Shown piece by piece: positions 1-10,483 of a stretch of 64,000 nucleotides of DNA. A model generated the notes under the pieces. The model was not told the DNA's origin, did not search any database, and saw only the letters and a list, made by a program, of their open reading frames with translations. Every line of letters begins with the position of its first letter. Positions within the stretch are counted from its first letter, which is position 1. The stretch is from Stenotrophomonas panacihumi (GTDB lineage: Bacteria; Pseudomonadota; Gammaproteobacteria; Xanthomonadales; Xanthomonadaceae), in contig NZ_LLXU01000074.1 in the NCBI RefSeq assembly GCF_001431645.1, positions 106,110 through 170,109 on the forward strand, written 5' to 3'. A program made the translations under genes and the position numbers.

Positions 1-375
1 CGACACCTGCTTGCGCAGGTCTTCGCGGGCACGCGTGGCAGCCGCGTCGATCTCGGCCTGGGCCAGGTCCTTCTGACGGTTCGCCTCGGCGATGGCCTCG
101 CTCTTGGCGGCGTCGACGATCTGGTTGGCGCGCGCGTGGGCCTGGTCGATGATCTCGTTGGCCTTGGTGCGGGCTTCCTTCAGCGCCTCGTTGACCTTTT
201 CCTGCGCCTGCGCCAGGTCTTTCTGGCTGCGATCAGCCGCGGCAAGGCCTTCGGCGATCTTCTGCTGGCGCTCTTCGATCGCCTTCATCAGCGGCGGCCA
301 GATCTTGGTCGCGACGATCCAGATCAGACCGGCAAACGCCAGCGCCTGGGCAATGAGAGTAAAGCCGATATCCAT
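1..375 (-). CDS. atpF: ATP synthase F0 subunit b (partial)
   Basis: This is the N-terminal 125 residues of the b subunit, the peripheral stalk that holds F1 against rotation on F0; the C-terminus lies beyond the left window edge (the family is about 156 aa). It begins [14 protein letters not shown], a single N-terminal membrane helix, followed by the usual long charged helix rich in Ala, Gln, Lys and Glu. The ATG at 373-375 is the only good start and lies 121 nt downstream of atpE in the same operon. The ribosome site is weak. It is the fourth gene after atpI, atpB and atpE. Confidence 0.95.
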   Translation of the reverse strand, partial: MDIGFTLIAQALAFAGLIWIVATKIWPPLMKAIEERQQKIAEGLAAADRSQKDLAQAQEKVNEALKEARTKANEIIDQAHARANQIVDAAKSEAIAEANRQKDLAQAEIDAAATRAREDLRKQVS

Positions 376-449
376 GGGGTTCGCTCAATCGATGTTGACG
401 GGGTGGCCGCACCGCCCCGAAGGGCGGCGCGTCCTAACCTTCATCCGCA

Positions 450-476
450 GCCGGAACCCGCCTGGCGGGCTCCGGC
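450..476 (-). other. Intercistronic hairpin between atpE and atpF
   Basis: A 13-nt arm (450-462) and its near-perfect complement (464-476, one mismatch) form a GC-rich hairpin in the 121-nt gap after the atpE stop codon. There is no T-run, so it is probably not a terminator. In ATP synthase operons the c subunit is needed in excess over the others, and a 3' hairpin that protects the atpE message would fit. That role is inference. Confidence 0.4.
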
Positions 477-496
477 CGCATCCCGCTATCGCTGGA

Positions 497-865
<369 letters not shown>

Positions 866-1660
866 TTAGTGGCTGTCTTCCGACAGGCTCAGGTACACGA
901 TCGACAGCATCATGAAAATGAACGCCTGCAGCGGAATCACCAGCAGGTGGAACAGCATCCAGCCCAGGCCGAACGCGCCACCGGCGATGGCGCCGAACAG
1001 GCCCGCGCCGCCCAGCACCCAGATCAGCAGGAAGACGATCTCGCCGCCGAACATGTTGCCGAACAGTCGCATCGCCAGCGAAATCGGCTTGCTCAGCCAT
1101 TCGACGATGTTGAGGATCAGGTTGAACGGCAGCATCCACTTGCCGAACGGCGCCGTCAGGAATTCCTTGGTGAAACCGCCCAGGCCCTTGGACTTCAGCG
1201 CGAAGAACAGCATCAGGAAGAACACGCTGATCGACATGCCCAGGGTGGCATTGACGTCGGCGGTGGGCACCGGCTTCCAGAAGTGGATGCCGGCCCAGCC
1301 GAGCGGGATGGCGATGAAGTCGGCCGGGATCATCTTGATGAGGTTCATCAACAGGATCCAGAAGAAGATGGTGATCGCGATGGGCGTCACCAGCTTGCTG
1401 TGGCCGTGGTAGGTGTCCTTGGCCTGGCGGTCGACGAACTCCAGGCAGATCTCCACGAACGCCTGCCACTTGCCCGGCACGCCGGAGGTGGCGTTGCGGG
1501 TGCCGAGCCAGAAGGCGACGACCATGACCAGGCCCATCAGCACCGCGGTCACGATGGTGTCGACGTGGATCGCCCAGAAACCGCCTTCCTGGATATGGAA
1601 GGTGAGGTTATGCAGGTGATGCTGGATATAGGAGGTAGGGGTTTCTGCCTCGCCCGCCAT
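866..1660 (-). CDS. atpB: ATP synthase F0 subunit a
   Basis: This 264-aa protein is the proton-channel subunit that faces the c ring. It starts MAGEAETPTSYIQHHL and has several membrane helices. The essential arginine region is visible in the helix containing LAMRLFGNMFGGEIV (the Arg in LAMRLFGN). The frame stays open upstream to 1900, but that part overlaps atpI and does not resemble the family, so the ATG at 1658-1660 is chosen. It is 29 nt from atpI and 63 nt before atpE. Confidence 0.95.
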   Translation of the reverse strand: MAGEAETPTSYIQHHLHNLTFHIQEGGFWAIHVDTIVTAVLMGLVMVVAFWLGTRNATSGVPGKWQAFVEICLEFVDRQAKDTYHGHSKLVTPIAITIFFWILLMNLIKMIPADFIAIPLGWAGIHFWKPVPTADVNATLGMSISVFFLMLFFALKSKGLGGFTKEFLTAPFGKWMLPFNLILNIVEWLSKPISLAMRLFGNMFGGEIVFLLIWVLGGAGLFGAIAGGAFGLGWMLFHLLVIPLQAFIFMMLSIVYLSLSEDSH

Positions 1661-1689
1661 GTGTCCGGAACCTTGATTTATGAATTCGG

Positions 1690-2058
1690 TCAGCGCTTGG
1701 CCAGAGCCAGCACCTGGAAGATGAGGCCGATGGCGATACCCGCCAGCAACCCCAGGGGCGGCAGCCGCCACAGGCCGAAGCCCAGGACCAGCGCCGCAAT
1801 GACGAGCACCCACTTGAACACCATCGCCAGGATCAGCCGGGCCATCGCCGCGCCTGCGGCCTGGACCCCGCCACCCAGCGCGGTACGCGCTGCCAACCAC
1901 CCGCCCGCCACAGTCGCCAGGCCGGTCAGCAGGACCGCCAGCGCCTGTTTCAGGCCCGACAGCAGGTAGAAACCTGCTGCTGCCACTACTACCGCCAGCA
2001 GGGGATACAGCGCTGCGCGCAGCATCAGCCGCCGACCCGAGTCAACGGAGTTCAGCAC
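1690..2058 (-). CDS. atpI: ATP synthase subunit I (AtpI-like)
   Basis: This 122-aa integral membrane protein has about four hydrophobic helices and occupies the first place in the atp operon, where AtpI normally lies. AtpI family members assist c-ring assembly and may carry Mg2+. It starts with GTG at 2056-2058, with an AAGGGA ribosome site just upstream. Identification rests mostly on position, size and hydrophobic pattern, because the family is poorly conserved. Confidence 0.85.
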   Translation of the reverse strand: MLNSVDSGRRLMLRAALYPLLAVVVAAAGFYLLSGLKQALAVLLTGLATVAGGWLAARTALGGGVQAAGAAMARLILAMVFKWVLVIAALVLGFGLWRLPPLGLLAGIAIGLIFQVLALAKR

Positions 2059-2117
2059 ACGTATCCCTTAACGGTTTGGAGGAGGTTGGGCGCGGATGCG
2101 CCTCGTCGAGCCGCCAA

Positions 2118-2147
2118 ATTATAGCAATTGGGCGAATCGCGAGACAA
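2118..2147 (-). promoter_or_regulatory. Sigma-70 promoter of the atp operon
   Basis: Read on the minus strand, a -35 TTGTCT (2147-2142) is followed by an 18-nt spacer and a perfect -10 TATAAT (2123-2118). Transcription would start near 2111, giving a leader of about 53 nt before the atpI GTG. Confidence 0.7.
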
Positions 2148-2273
2148 CCGGGACAAGTCACCCTCCTGCCGCACCGCAGCATGTTTTTGCCCGGGAACTT
2201 CCACCCGCGGGCGGGGTCAGATCTCCCGAGGCCTGCGTTTCAACCTCGTCGACAGCTCCTAAGTCAGGCCCCA

Positions 2274-2297
2274 GAAGCCCCGGGCAACCGGGGCTTC
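2274..2297 (+). other. GC-rich hairpin with GCAA loop in the 408-nt gap 2059-2466
   Basis: Arms GAAGCCCCGG (2274-2283) and CCGGGGCTTC (2288-2297) close on a GCAA (GNRA) tetraloop, followed by ACCTTTCCC. It resembles a weak intrinsic terminator on the plus strand, yet no plus-strand gene precedes it. It could end a small RNA or lie in the leader of the porin-like gene at 2467. Apart from the atp promoter and this hairpin I see no gene in 2059-2466. Confidence 0.4.
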
Positions 2298-2466
2298 ACC
2301 TTTCCCGGGGGGGCAATCCCGCCCGGAAGGCGCGCCGGCCCCACCCGCGCCTTCCATACGCCAGCGTTTCACACACGCTGGACAACCTGTTCACCGATGT
2401 TCGACCGGCGGTTGCCGATAGTCGCCGCACTTGGCGTTGTTGCCGCGAACATCGGAGTTCCCCCGC

Positions 2467-3282
2467 ATGAAGTACCTGGTTCCTTCCTCCCTCGCTTTCG
2501 CCCTGGCCGCCGCCTTCGCGATGCCCGCCCACGCCGCGGACACCGACGACCGCTTCGAGCTGCGCCTGGGCATGATGAACATCGATAACAACAACACCAT
2601 CCGCGGCAGCACCGACGTGATGGGCAACGACATCTCCTTCGCGCAGGACTTCGACTTTGGTGGCAAGGAATGGGAGCCGCGCGTGGACGGCACGTTCCGC
2701 ATCAGCCAGCGCCAGCGCCTGATCTTCGACTACTTCAAGTACGACAAGGATCGCCGCGAGGAGTTGGGTGACACCTACAGCTACGAAGGCGTCACCGTGC
2801 CCGCCGGCAGCTTCATCAAGGGCGAACTGAAGTACCAGGTCGCCAGCCTGGTGTACGACTACTCGGTGGTGGACACCGAGCACTTCAGCATGGGCCTGGA
2901 ACTGGGTGCGGAGTGGGCCAAGGTCGAAGCGACCGGCTACGCCGACCTGGGCCCCGATCTCTACCAGGGCACCTTCGCCGACGAGAGCGAGGACGGCGTG
3001 GCGCCGGTGGTCGGCGTGCGCTTCACCGCGCGTCCGAGCGAGCACTGGCTGTTCAACGTGCAGGGCCAGTACCTCAACACCAACTGGGGCAGCTTCGACG
3101 ATTACGACGGCGACCTCACCCGTGCCAACGCCATCGTCGAATACCGCTTCACCCGCAACTTCGGCATCTTCGCCGGCTACGACTGGTTCAAGCTCGACGT
3201 GGACAAGAGTGGCAGCGATGGCCTGATCGGCCTGAAGCAGGAGTTCAAGGGCCCGGTGGCGGGCGTGACCCTGGCGTTCTGA
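2467..3282 (+). CDS. Predicted outer-membrane beta-barrel protein
   Basis: This 271-aa protein has a Sec signal peptide (cleavage after AMPAHA, residue about 23). It then shows alternating amphipathic strands with many Tyr/Phe girdle residues and ends in VTLAF, a terminal aromatic typical of barrels inserted by BamA. It resembles the OmpA/OmpW-size barrels of Xanthomonadaceae with no assigned substrate. The ATG at 2467 is preferred because it opens the signal peptide and has GGAG 9 nt upstream; an in-frame start at 2431 adds a non-signal leader. It stands alone, ended by the hairpin at 3351. Confidence 0.8.
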   Translation: MKYLVPSSLAFALAAAFAMPAHAADTDDRFELRLGMMNIDNNNTIRGSTDVMGNDISFAQDFDFGGKEWEPRVDGTFRISQRQRLIFDYFKYDKDRREELGDTYSYEGVTVPAGSFIKGELKYQVASLVYDYSVVDTEHFSMGLELGAEWAKVEATGYADLGPDLYQGTFADESEDGVAPVVGVRFTARPSEHWLFNVQGQYLNTNWGSFDDYDGDLTRANAIVEYRFTRNFGIFAGYDWFKLDVDKSGSDGLIGLKQEFKGPVAGVTLAF

Positions 3283-3350
3283 TTGCCAGGAGGCGTCGAG
3301 CCGCGCGCCCGATGCCTGCCATCCAATGCGATGGCCACTGCACAAACAAG

Positions 3351-3375
3351 AACGCCCCCGGTATCCGGGGGCGTT
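3351..3375. terminator. Bidirectional intrinsic terminator
   Basis: A perfect 11-bp stem (3351-3361 with 3365-3375) and TAT loop lie between two convergent genes. On the minus strand it is followed by a T-rich stretch (TCTTGTTTG), so it best serves lpdA; on plus it can serve the barrel gene. Confidence 0.75.
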
Positions 3376-3403
3376 CCGCGTTCTGCATCCGAAGCAGCTT
3401 TGC

Positions 3404-5221
<1,818 letters not shown>

Positions 5222-5241
5222 GAAACTTCTCCTGTGGGGGA

Positions 5242-5895
5242 TCAGCCGGCAGTGCCGGCCAGCGCCTGCTGGAGTTCATCCAGCGACGATTCGATTTCGT
5301 TCCAGCGCTTCTCGCGCTTCTTTTCCTTGCCTTCGCTGGCCTCGATCAGCAGCGCGACCTGTTGCAACATCAGCTCGCCTGCGCCGCAGGTCGGGCGCGC
5401 GCCGCTGTAGCGCACGCCGTTGACCACGAACGACAGCACCTCGCCGTCCATCACCGGGGCATCGCGGCCCTGCGGCGACATCTGGCCGAGTGCGCTGCTC
5501 CAGCCACTGAGCAGGCGCTGCGCCAGCGCGGCCGGGATCGGGATCTCGAAGCTTTCCGGCACCTGTTCGGTGTTCAGCTGCACGCCGCTGCGCGCGCCGT
5601 TGGCGATCCAGCTGTAGACGCGCTCGTCGGCGCGGCTGTAACGCAGCGTCCACTCGCCACCGTCGGCAGCCGGGTACAGCGCCACGCCGGTTTCCACGCC
5701 GCGCGGCGGCAGGGTCACCAGCGACAGCGCCGGCACCTTGTCGCCATCGAACAGCTTCTCCACCGCGCCGCCGTAGTTGCCCACGGCCGGCGGCCAGCCA
5801 CGGCCGAGGTTGACGCTGCAGCTGCCCCAGGCCAGCGCGGACACCGGGGCGGCCGCGGCCAGCGCCGCGACCGCGATCAGCAGGCCTGCCCTCAC
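5242..5895 (-). CDS. Secreted hypothetical protein inside the aceF-lpdA operon
   Basis: This 217-aa protein starts with GTG at 5893-5895, whose GTGA overlaps the aceF stop by 4 nt, so translation is probably coupled. It has an N-terminal signal peptide (LLIAVAALAAAAPVSALA) and a mature part starting WGSCSVNLG. That part is mainly beta-rich, with Cys at the mature N-terminus and in RPTCGAGE. A charged C-terminal helix follows (EGKEKKREKRWNEIES). I do not recognise a domain. An exported protein between two cytosolic pyruvate dehydrogenase subunits is odd; no function is claimed. Confidence 0.75.
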   Translation of the reverse strand: MRAGLLIAVAALAAAAPVSALAWGSCSVNLGRGWPPAVGNYGGAVEKLFDGDKVPALSLVTLPPRGVETGVALYPAADGGEWTLRYSRADERVYSWIANGARSGVQLNTEQVPESFEIPIPAALAQRLLSGWSSALGQMSPQGRDAPVMDGEVLSFVVNGVRYSGARPTCGAGELMLQQVALLIEASEGKEKKREKRWNEIESSLDELQQALAGTAG

Positions 5896-7286
5896 AGCAG
5901 CACGCGACGCATGTCGGCGAGCACCTGGCCCAGGTAGGTGGTGAAGCGCGCGGCCAGCGCGCCGTCGATGACGCGGTGGTCGTAGCTCAGCGACAGCGGC
6001 AGCATCAGCTTGGGCTGGAACTGCTTGCCGTCCCACACCGGCTGGATCGAGGACTTCGACACGCCGAGGATGGCCACTTCCGGCGCGTTGACGATCGGGG
6101 TGAACGCGGTGCCACCGATGCCGCCCAGCGAGCTGATCGAGAAGCAGCCGCCGCTCATGTCGGCCGGGCCCAGCTTGCCGTCGCGCGCCTTCTTGGCCAG
6201 CTCGCCGGTTTCCTGCGCGATCTCGACCACGCCCTTCTTGTCCACGTCGCGGATCACCGGCACGACCAGGCCGTTCGGCGTGTCGGCGGCAAAACCGATG
6301 TTGAAGTACTTCTTCAACGTGAGGTTCTCGCCGCTGGCGTCCAGCGAGGCGTTGAATTCGGGGAACTTCTTCAGCGCCGCGGCGCTGGCCTTGATCAGGA
6401 AGGCGAGCATGGTCAGCTTGATGCCGGCCTTCTCGTTTTCCTTGTTGAGGGCCACGCGCAGGGCTTCCAGGTCGGTGATGTCGGCCTGCTCGAACTGGGT
6501 GACGTGCGGGATCATCGCCCAGTTGCGCGCCAGGTTGGCGCCGGAGATCTTCTTGATGCGCGACAGCGGCTGGGTTTCGGTCTCGCCGAACTTGCTGAAG
6601 TCCACCTTCGGCCACGGCAGCAGGTTCAGGCCGCCACCGCCGGCCACGGCGCCGCCCGCGGCGGGCACGCCACCGCTGAGCGCGGCCTTGACGTAACGCT
6701 GCACGTCCTCGCGGGTGATGCGGCCACCCTTCTCGGTGCCCTTGAGCTGCAGCAGGTCCACGCCGAGTTCGCGCGCGAACACGCGCACGGCCGGGCTGGC
6801 ATAGGCCACCTTGGACGGCAGCACGCTGTCGGCGTCGAAGGTCACCGGCGGCACGTTGCGCGCGCCGGCCGACGGCTGCGCGGCGGGCGCGGCGTCTTCC
6901 TGGGCGATCTCGCGCTGCGCCAGCTTGTCCGGCTGCGGCGACGGGGCGACCGGCTCCACCTTCGTGCCGGTCTCGGCGGCGGCGACCTGCTTGGGCGCTT
7001 CGGCCTTGGCGGGCGCGGCGGCGGCCGGCTTGGCCTCGCCACCCTCGGCGACCTCGATCAGCGCGACCAGCCCGCCTTCGGACATCGTGTCGCCGACCTT
7101 GACCTTGATTTCCTTGACCACGCCGGACACCGACGACGGCACTTCCATCGTGGCCTTGTCCGATTCCAGCGTCACCAGGCCCTGGTCCTTCTTGACCGTG
7201 TCGCCCACGGCGACCAGCACCTCGATCACCGGGATATCGCTGTAGTCACCGATATCGGGGACAAGTGCTTCCTTGATTTCGGCCAT
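5892..7286 (-). CDS. aceF: Dihydrolipoyllysine acetyltransferase (pyruvate dehydrogenase E2)
   Basis: This 464-aa core enzyme transfers acetyl groups from lipoamide to CoA. It has one lipoyl domain (about 1-80, Lys44 in ESDKATMEV) and a long Ala/Pro linker. A peripheral subunit-binding domain lies around 158-200 (ASPAVRVFARELGVDL), and the catalytic domain follows with His437 and Asp441 in HRVIDG near the end. The frame is open to 7349, but the ATG at 7284-7286 has GGAG 7 nt upstream and starts the lipoyl fold. The E1 gene aceE is not in the window. Confidence 0.95.
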   Translation of the reverse strand: MAEIKEALVPDIGDYSDIPVIEVLVAVGDTVKKDQGLVTLESDKATMEVPSSVSGVVKEIKVKVGDTMSEGGLVALIEVAEGGEAKPAAAAPAKAEAPKQVAAAETGTKVEPVAPSPQPDKLAQREIAQEDAAPAAQPSAGARNVPPVTFDADSVLPSKVAYASPAVRVFARELGVDLLQLKGTEKGGRITREDVQRYVKAALSGGVPAAGGAVAGGGGLNLLPWPKVDFSKFGETETQPLSRIKKISGANLARNWAMIPHVTQFEQADITDLEALRVALNKENEKAGIKLTMLAFLIKASAAALKKFPEFNASLDASGENLTLKKYFNIGFAADTPNGLVVPVIRDVDKKGVVEIAQETGELAKKARDGKLGPADMSGGCFSISSLGGIGGTAFTPIVNAPEVAILGVSKSSIQPVWDGKQFQPKLMLPLSLSYDHRVIDGALAARFTTYLGQVLADMRRVLL

Positions 7287-7320
7287 TACAGTACTCCGGG
7301 CAACAGGTGGGGAAACGCCT

Positions 7321-7349
7321 ATTGTGGCTGGCTGGGGCCCACGCGCCAA
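7321..7349 (-). promoter_or_regulatory. Candidate promoter for aceF
   Basis: On the minus strand TTGGCG (7349-7344), a 17-nt spacer and CACAAT (7326-7321) form a moderate sigma-70 promoter about 35 nt before the aceF start. Each hexamer matches consensus at four of six bases. Confidence 0.35.
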
Positions 7350-7444
7350 CCGTTACCGGCGAAATAGTGGCCACGGCGGCGGGACGAAGCGTTCGCCCCG
7401 GCACGATACGCAGGCGCATAGTCCAGCCCCCGATGGCGTGGGCT

Positions 7445-7975
7445 TCATGGCCCTGGGGACAGCGCGCCCCGCAGCGGACGCCAGGCCTCGGCGAGCCGTT
7501 CAAGGCCGAACGCCGCGTTGGCCGGGCTGGTCGATGGCAGCGCCAGCACCGGCAGTTCCCGCAACTCGGCCGGCAGGCGCGGGGCGATCCAGCGCAGCCA
7601 GAGCCGATGGGCTTCGGCCCCATTGCAGGCGACGGCGCGCAGGTCCGCCAGCGTGGCGATGCGCCCGGGCAAGTCATTGGGCATGACGCTGGTGCGGTCA
7701 ATCGACGCATCCAGGCTGCCGGGGCGCACGCATTCGCCGATCACGTCCCACAGGCCGACGCCGCGCGCCTGCAGCTGGGCCAGGCGCGCGGGGTACTGCG
7801 CCGTGGCGTCGATCCCCAGCAGCTGCGACATCAACGGCCAGAAGCGGTTGCGCGGATGCGCGTAGTAGCGCGCTGCCTGCAGCGACGCCACGCCCGGCAT
7901 CGAACCGAGCACCAACACGCGGCAATCGCCCGCGATCTGCGCAGGCAGGCCCTGGATACGCGCCGGTTCGCTCAC
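7445..7975 (-). CDS. DNA-deoxyinosine (hypoxanthine) glycosylase, uracil-DNA glycosylase superfamily
   Basis: This 176-aa protein would remove deaminated bases from DNA. It shows the superfamily motif 1 variant VLVLGSMPG followed by YYAHPRNRFWP, and the motif 2 variant LPSTSPANA near the C-terminus. These are the marks of the HxDG (family 6) group rather than of Ung or Mug. It starts with GTG at 7973-7975 and faces away from ompW. It is a single gene; the 158-nt gap to aceF holds only the aceF promoter candidate. Confidence 0.85.
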   Translation of the reverse strand: MSEPARIQGLPAQIAGDCRVLVLGSMPGVASLQAARYYAHPRNRFWPLMSQLLGIDATAQYPARLAQLQARGVGLWDVIGECVRPGSLDASIDRTSVMPNDLPGRIATLADLRAVACNGAEAHRLWLRWIAPRLPAELRELPVLALPSTSPANAAFGLERLAEAWRPLRGALSPGP

Positions 7976-8114
7976 GCGCGTTTCATCTGCATGAAAGCCC
8001 CGCGCGACGCATCGCCAATGCGCACGGGCGATGGACGGAAAGTTCCTGAACGCATGGGGCGGTGCGCGTTCGCGAGCATGTTTCGATTCATCCGCATTTT
8101 CTTAGGTTGGCGGC

Positions 8115-8131
8115 GTCCGCGATTCGCGGAC
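8115..8131 (+). other. Small hairpin in the ompW leader
   Basis: GTCCGCG (8115-8121) and CGCGGAC (8125-8131) form a 7-bp stem 13 nt before the strong ribosome site of ompW. It may stabilise the 5' untranslated region. Confidence 0.3.
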
Positions 8132-8160
8132 CCAAGAATAAAAGAAAGAGGAGTCACCTC

Positions 8161-8802
8161 ATGCGCAACATTTCCATCCTGGGCCTGGCCGCCGTTTCCG
8201 CTCTCGCCTTCGCGCCGTCCGCGTTCGCGCAGGACAGCACCACCGCCGACACCGCCTCGGGCAAGCATTGGGCAGTCACCGGTGGCGTCACCCTGCTGCA
8301 GCCGAAGGACGACGCGGCCGCCGGCATCCGCAAGATCGACGGCGGCCCGGCGCCGACCATCAGTGCCAGCTACTACATCAACGACAACTTCGCCGTTGAA
8401 CTGTGGGGCGCGGCCGACAAGTTCAACCACCGCGTGCGCGGCGACGCCGGCAAGATCGGCACCGTCGAGCAGCAGCCGGTGGCGCTGAGCGCCCAGTACC
8501 ACTTCGGCCAGGCGGACAACACCTTCCGCCCGTTCGTCGGCGTGGGCTACTACGAGTCGAACTTCAGCAACGAGAAGATCGACGGCGCCTCGGCCAGCGG
8601 CCAGCACGTCTCGCTCGACACCGCCAAGGGCGCCATCGGCACCGTGGGCGTGGACATGAACATCAACTCGACCTGGTTCGCCCGTGCCGACGCGCGCTAC
8701 ATGCATTCGCGCCCGGAACTCAACGTGGGCGGCGCCGGTACCGGCGAAGACCTGAAGGTCGACCCGTGGACCGTGGGCATCGGCCTGGGCGCGCGCTTCT
8801 AA
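8161..8802 (+). CDS. ompW: OmpW-family outer-membrane protein
   Basis: This 213-aa protein has a Sec signal (cleavage after PSAFA, about residue 23) followed by an eight-strand barrel pattern. Family marks are the early strand GGVTLLQPKDDAA, the PAPTISASYYIND segment, FRPFVGVGYYE, and the C-terminal GIGLGARF ending in Phe. OmpW proteins form a narrow hydrophobic channel for small hydrophobic molecules. The ATG at 8161 has AGAGGAG 7 nt upstream; a longer frame from 8062 lacks a signal peptide. Its terminator is at 8828. Confidence 0.93.
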   Translation: MRNISILGLAAVSALAFAPSAFAQDSTTADTASGKHWAVTGGVTLLQPKDDAAAGIRKIDGGPAPTISASYYINDNFAVELWGAADKFNHRVRGDAGKIGTVEQQPVALSAQYHFGQADNTFRPFVGVGYYESNFSNEKIDGASASGQHVSLDTAKGAIGTVGVDMNINSTWFARADARYMHSRPELNVGGAGTGEDLKVDPWTVGIGLGARF

Positions 8803-8827
8803 GACCCGCGTCCGACGCTGCAAAAAG

Positions 8828-8851
8828 GAAAGGGCCCTTGCGGGCCCTTTC
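8828..8851. terminator. Intrinsic terminator between ompW and metQ
   Basis: GAAAGGGCCC (8828-8837) pairs perfectly with GGGCCCTTTC (8842-8851) around a TTGC loop (GCAA on the minus strand). It lies between convergent genes and can serve both. Confidence 0.75.
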
Positions 8852-8879
8852 TGCTGTCTGGCGGCCAGCGCGCGACGGC

Positions 8880-9683
8880 TCAGAACGCCGGCAGCACCGC
8901 GCCGTGGTACTTCTGCTCGATGAAGGCCTTCACTTCCGGGCTGGTAAGCGCCTTGGCCAACTTCTGCACGCGCGGGTCGTCCTTGTTGTCGGGGCGGCCG
9001 ACCAGGAAGTTCACGTACGGCGAATCCTTGCTCTCGATCACCAGTGCGTCCTGGGTCGGGTTCAGGCCCGCGTCCAGCGCGTAGTTGGTGTTGATCATCG
9101 CCAGGTCCACCTGCTCCAGCACGCGCGGCAGCATCGCCGAGTCCAGCTCGCGGAACTTCAGCTGCTTCGGGTTCTCGACGATGTCGCGCTGCGTGGACAG
9201 CGCGTTGCTCGGGTCCTTGAGCTTGATGACCCCGGCCTTGTCCAGCAGGATCAGCGCGCGGCTGTTGTTGCTGGGGTCGTTCGGGATCGCCACTTCGGCG
9301 CCCTGCGGCAGGTCGGCCAGCGACTTGAAGCGGTGCGAGTACGCGCCGAACGGTTCGATGTGCACGCCGACGATGGTGACCAGCTGGCTGCCGCGGTCGC
9401 GGTTGTAGGCATCCAGGTAGGGCTCGGTCTGGAAGTAGTTGACGTCGATCTGCTTCTGCGCGACCTGGTCGTTGGGCTGCACGTAGTCGTTGAACACGCG
9501 CACTTCCAGCTGCAGGCCTTCCTTCTCCAGGATCGGCTTGACCACTTCCAGGATCTCGGCATGCGGCACGGCGGTGGCGGCCACAGTCAGGTGCTCGCTG
9601 CCGGCCTGGCCTCCGGAACGGCCGCAGGCGGCCAGCGCGAAGGTCGCGGCGATCAGGGCGGAGCGGAACAGGGTCTTCTTCAT
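8880..9683 (-). CDS. metQ: D-methionine-binding lipoprotein of the MetNIQ importer
   Basis: This 267-aa NlpA/MetQ-type solute-binding protein delivers methionine to MetNI. It has a lipoprotein signal with lipobox ALAAC (Cys20). The family pattern follows: VAATAVPHAEIL, then VFNDYVQPNDQV, VNYFQTEPYLDAYN and IPNDPSNNSRAL, and the ligand-site region INTNYALDAGL. The frame runs open far upstream, but the ATG at 9681-9683 opens the signal peptide. It is 101 nt after metI, last in the metN-metI-metQ operon. Confidence 0.95.
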   Translation of the reverse strand: MKKTLFRSALIAATFALAACGRSGGQAGSEHLTVAATAVPHAEILEVVKPILEKEGLQLEVRVFNDYVQPNDQVAQKQIDVNYFQTEPYLDAYNRDRGSQLVTIVGVHIEPFGAYSHRFKSLADLPQGAEVAIPNDPSNNSRALILLDKAGVIKLKDPSNALSTQRDIVENPKQLKFRELDSAMLPRVLEQVDLAMINTNYALDAGLNPTQDALVIESKDSPYVNFLVGRPDNKDDPRVQKLAKALTSPEVKAFIEQKYHGAVLPAF

Positions 9684-9784
9684 GGTGGATCCGGGTTCGG
9701 GGAGGAGCGGCCGGCGGCCGCCATGGAACGTAACAGGTTCGCCGCACCGGCGGCATGGCCGGGCGGCATCCGGCCGCGGCGCGC

Positions 9785-10483
9785 TCAGCGCCGCGAGTAG
9801 CGGGCAACCAGGCGGTCGCCGAGCATCTGCAGCAGCTGCACCAGCACCAGCAGCGCGATCACCGTGACCAGCGCGACATCGGCATGCGAGCGCAGGTAGC
9901 CCTCGCGGTAGGCCACGTCGCCCAGGCCGCCGGAACCGATCGCGCCGCCCATCGCGGTGAAGCCGATCAGCGCGATGGTGGTCACCGTGGCGCCGGCGAT
10001 CAGCCCGGGCAGCGCTTCGGGCAGCAGGACCTTGGACACCAGCTGCCAGGTGGTGGCCCCCATGGCCTGGCTGGCCTCGACCACGCCACGGTCCACCTCG
10101 CGCAGGGCGGTTTCCACCAGGCGCGCGTAGAACGGCGCCGCGCCCACCACCAGCGGCAGGATCGCCCCGCGCACGCCCAGCGAGGTGCCCATGACGAACA
10201 GGGTGAGCGGGATCATCGCGATCATCAGGATGATGAAAGGAACCGAGCGCAGCAGATTCACCACGAACGCCAGTACGCCGTGCAGCACCGGCCGGCGGCG
10301 CAGTTGCGCCGAGCCGCTCAGGAACAGCAGCACGCCCAGCGGCAGGCCGATCAGCAAGGTGAGCGGCAGCGCGCCGCCGAGCATCAGCAGGGTGTCCAGC
10401 GTGGCCTGGCCGATGTCGGCCCACTTGCGGGCGTCGAGGTTGCGGAAGAAGCCGTCCGCGGCGGCGATGAGCACGGGGTTCAC
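9785..10483 (-). CDS. metI: Methionine ABC transporter permease
   Basis: This 232-aa inner-membrane protein has about five helices and the binding-protein-dependent permease EAA loop ([27 protein letters not shown] in part), which docks on MetN. The segment [11 protein letters not shown] is typical of MetI. Its ATG overlaps the metN stop by 4 nt (ATGA), so the two are translationally coupled. Confidence 0.95.
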   Translation of the reverse strand: MNPVLIAAADGFFRNLDARKWADIGQATLDTLLMLGGALPLTLLIGLPLGVLLFLSGSAQLRRRPVLHGVLAFVVNLLRSVPFIILMIAMIPLTLFVMGTSLGVRGAILPLVVGAAPFYARLVETALREVDRGVVEASQAMGATTWQLVSKVLLPEALPGLIAGATVTTIALIGFTAMGGAIGSGGLGDVAYREGYLRSHADVALVTVIALLVLVQLLQMLGDRLVARYSRR

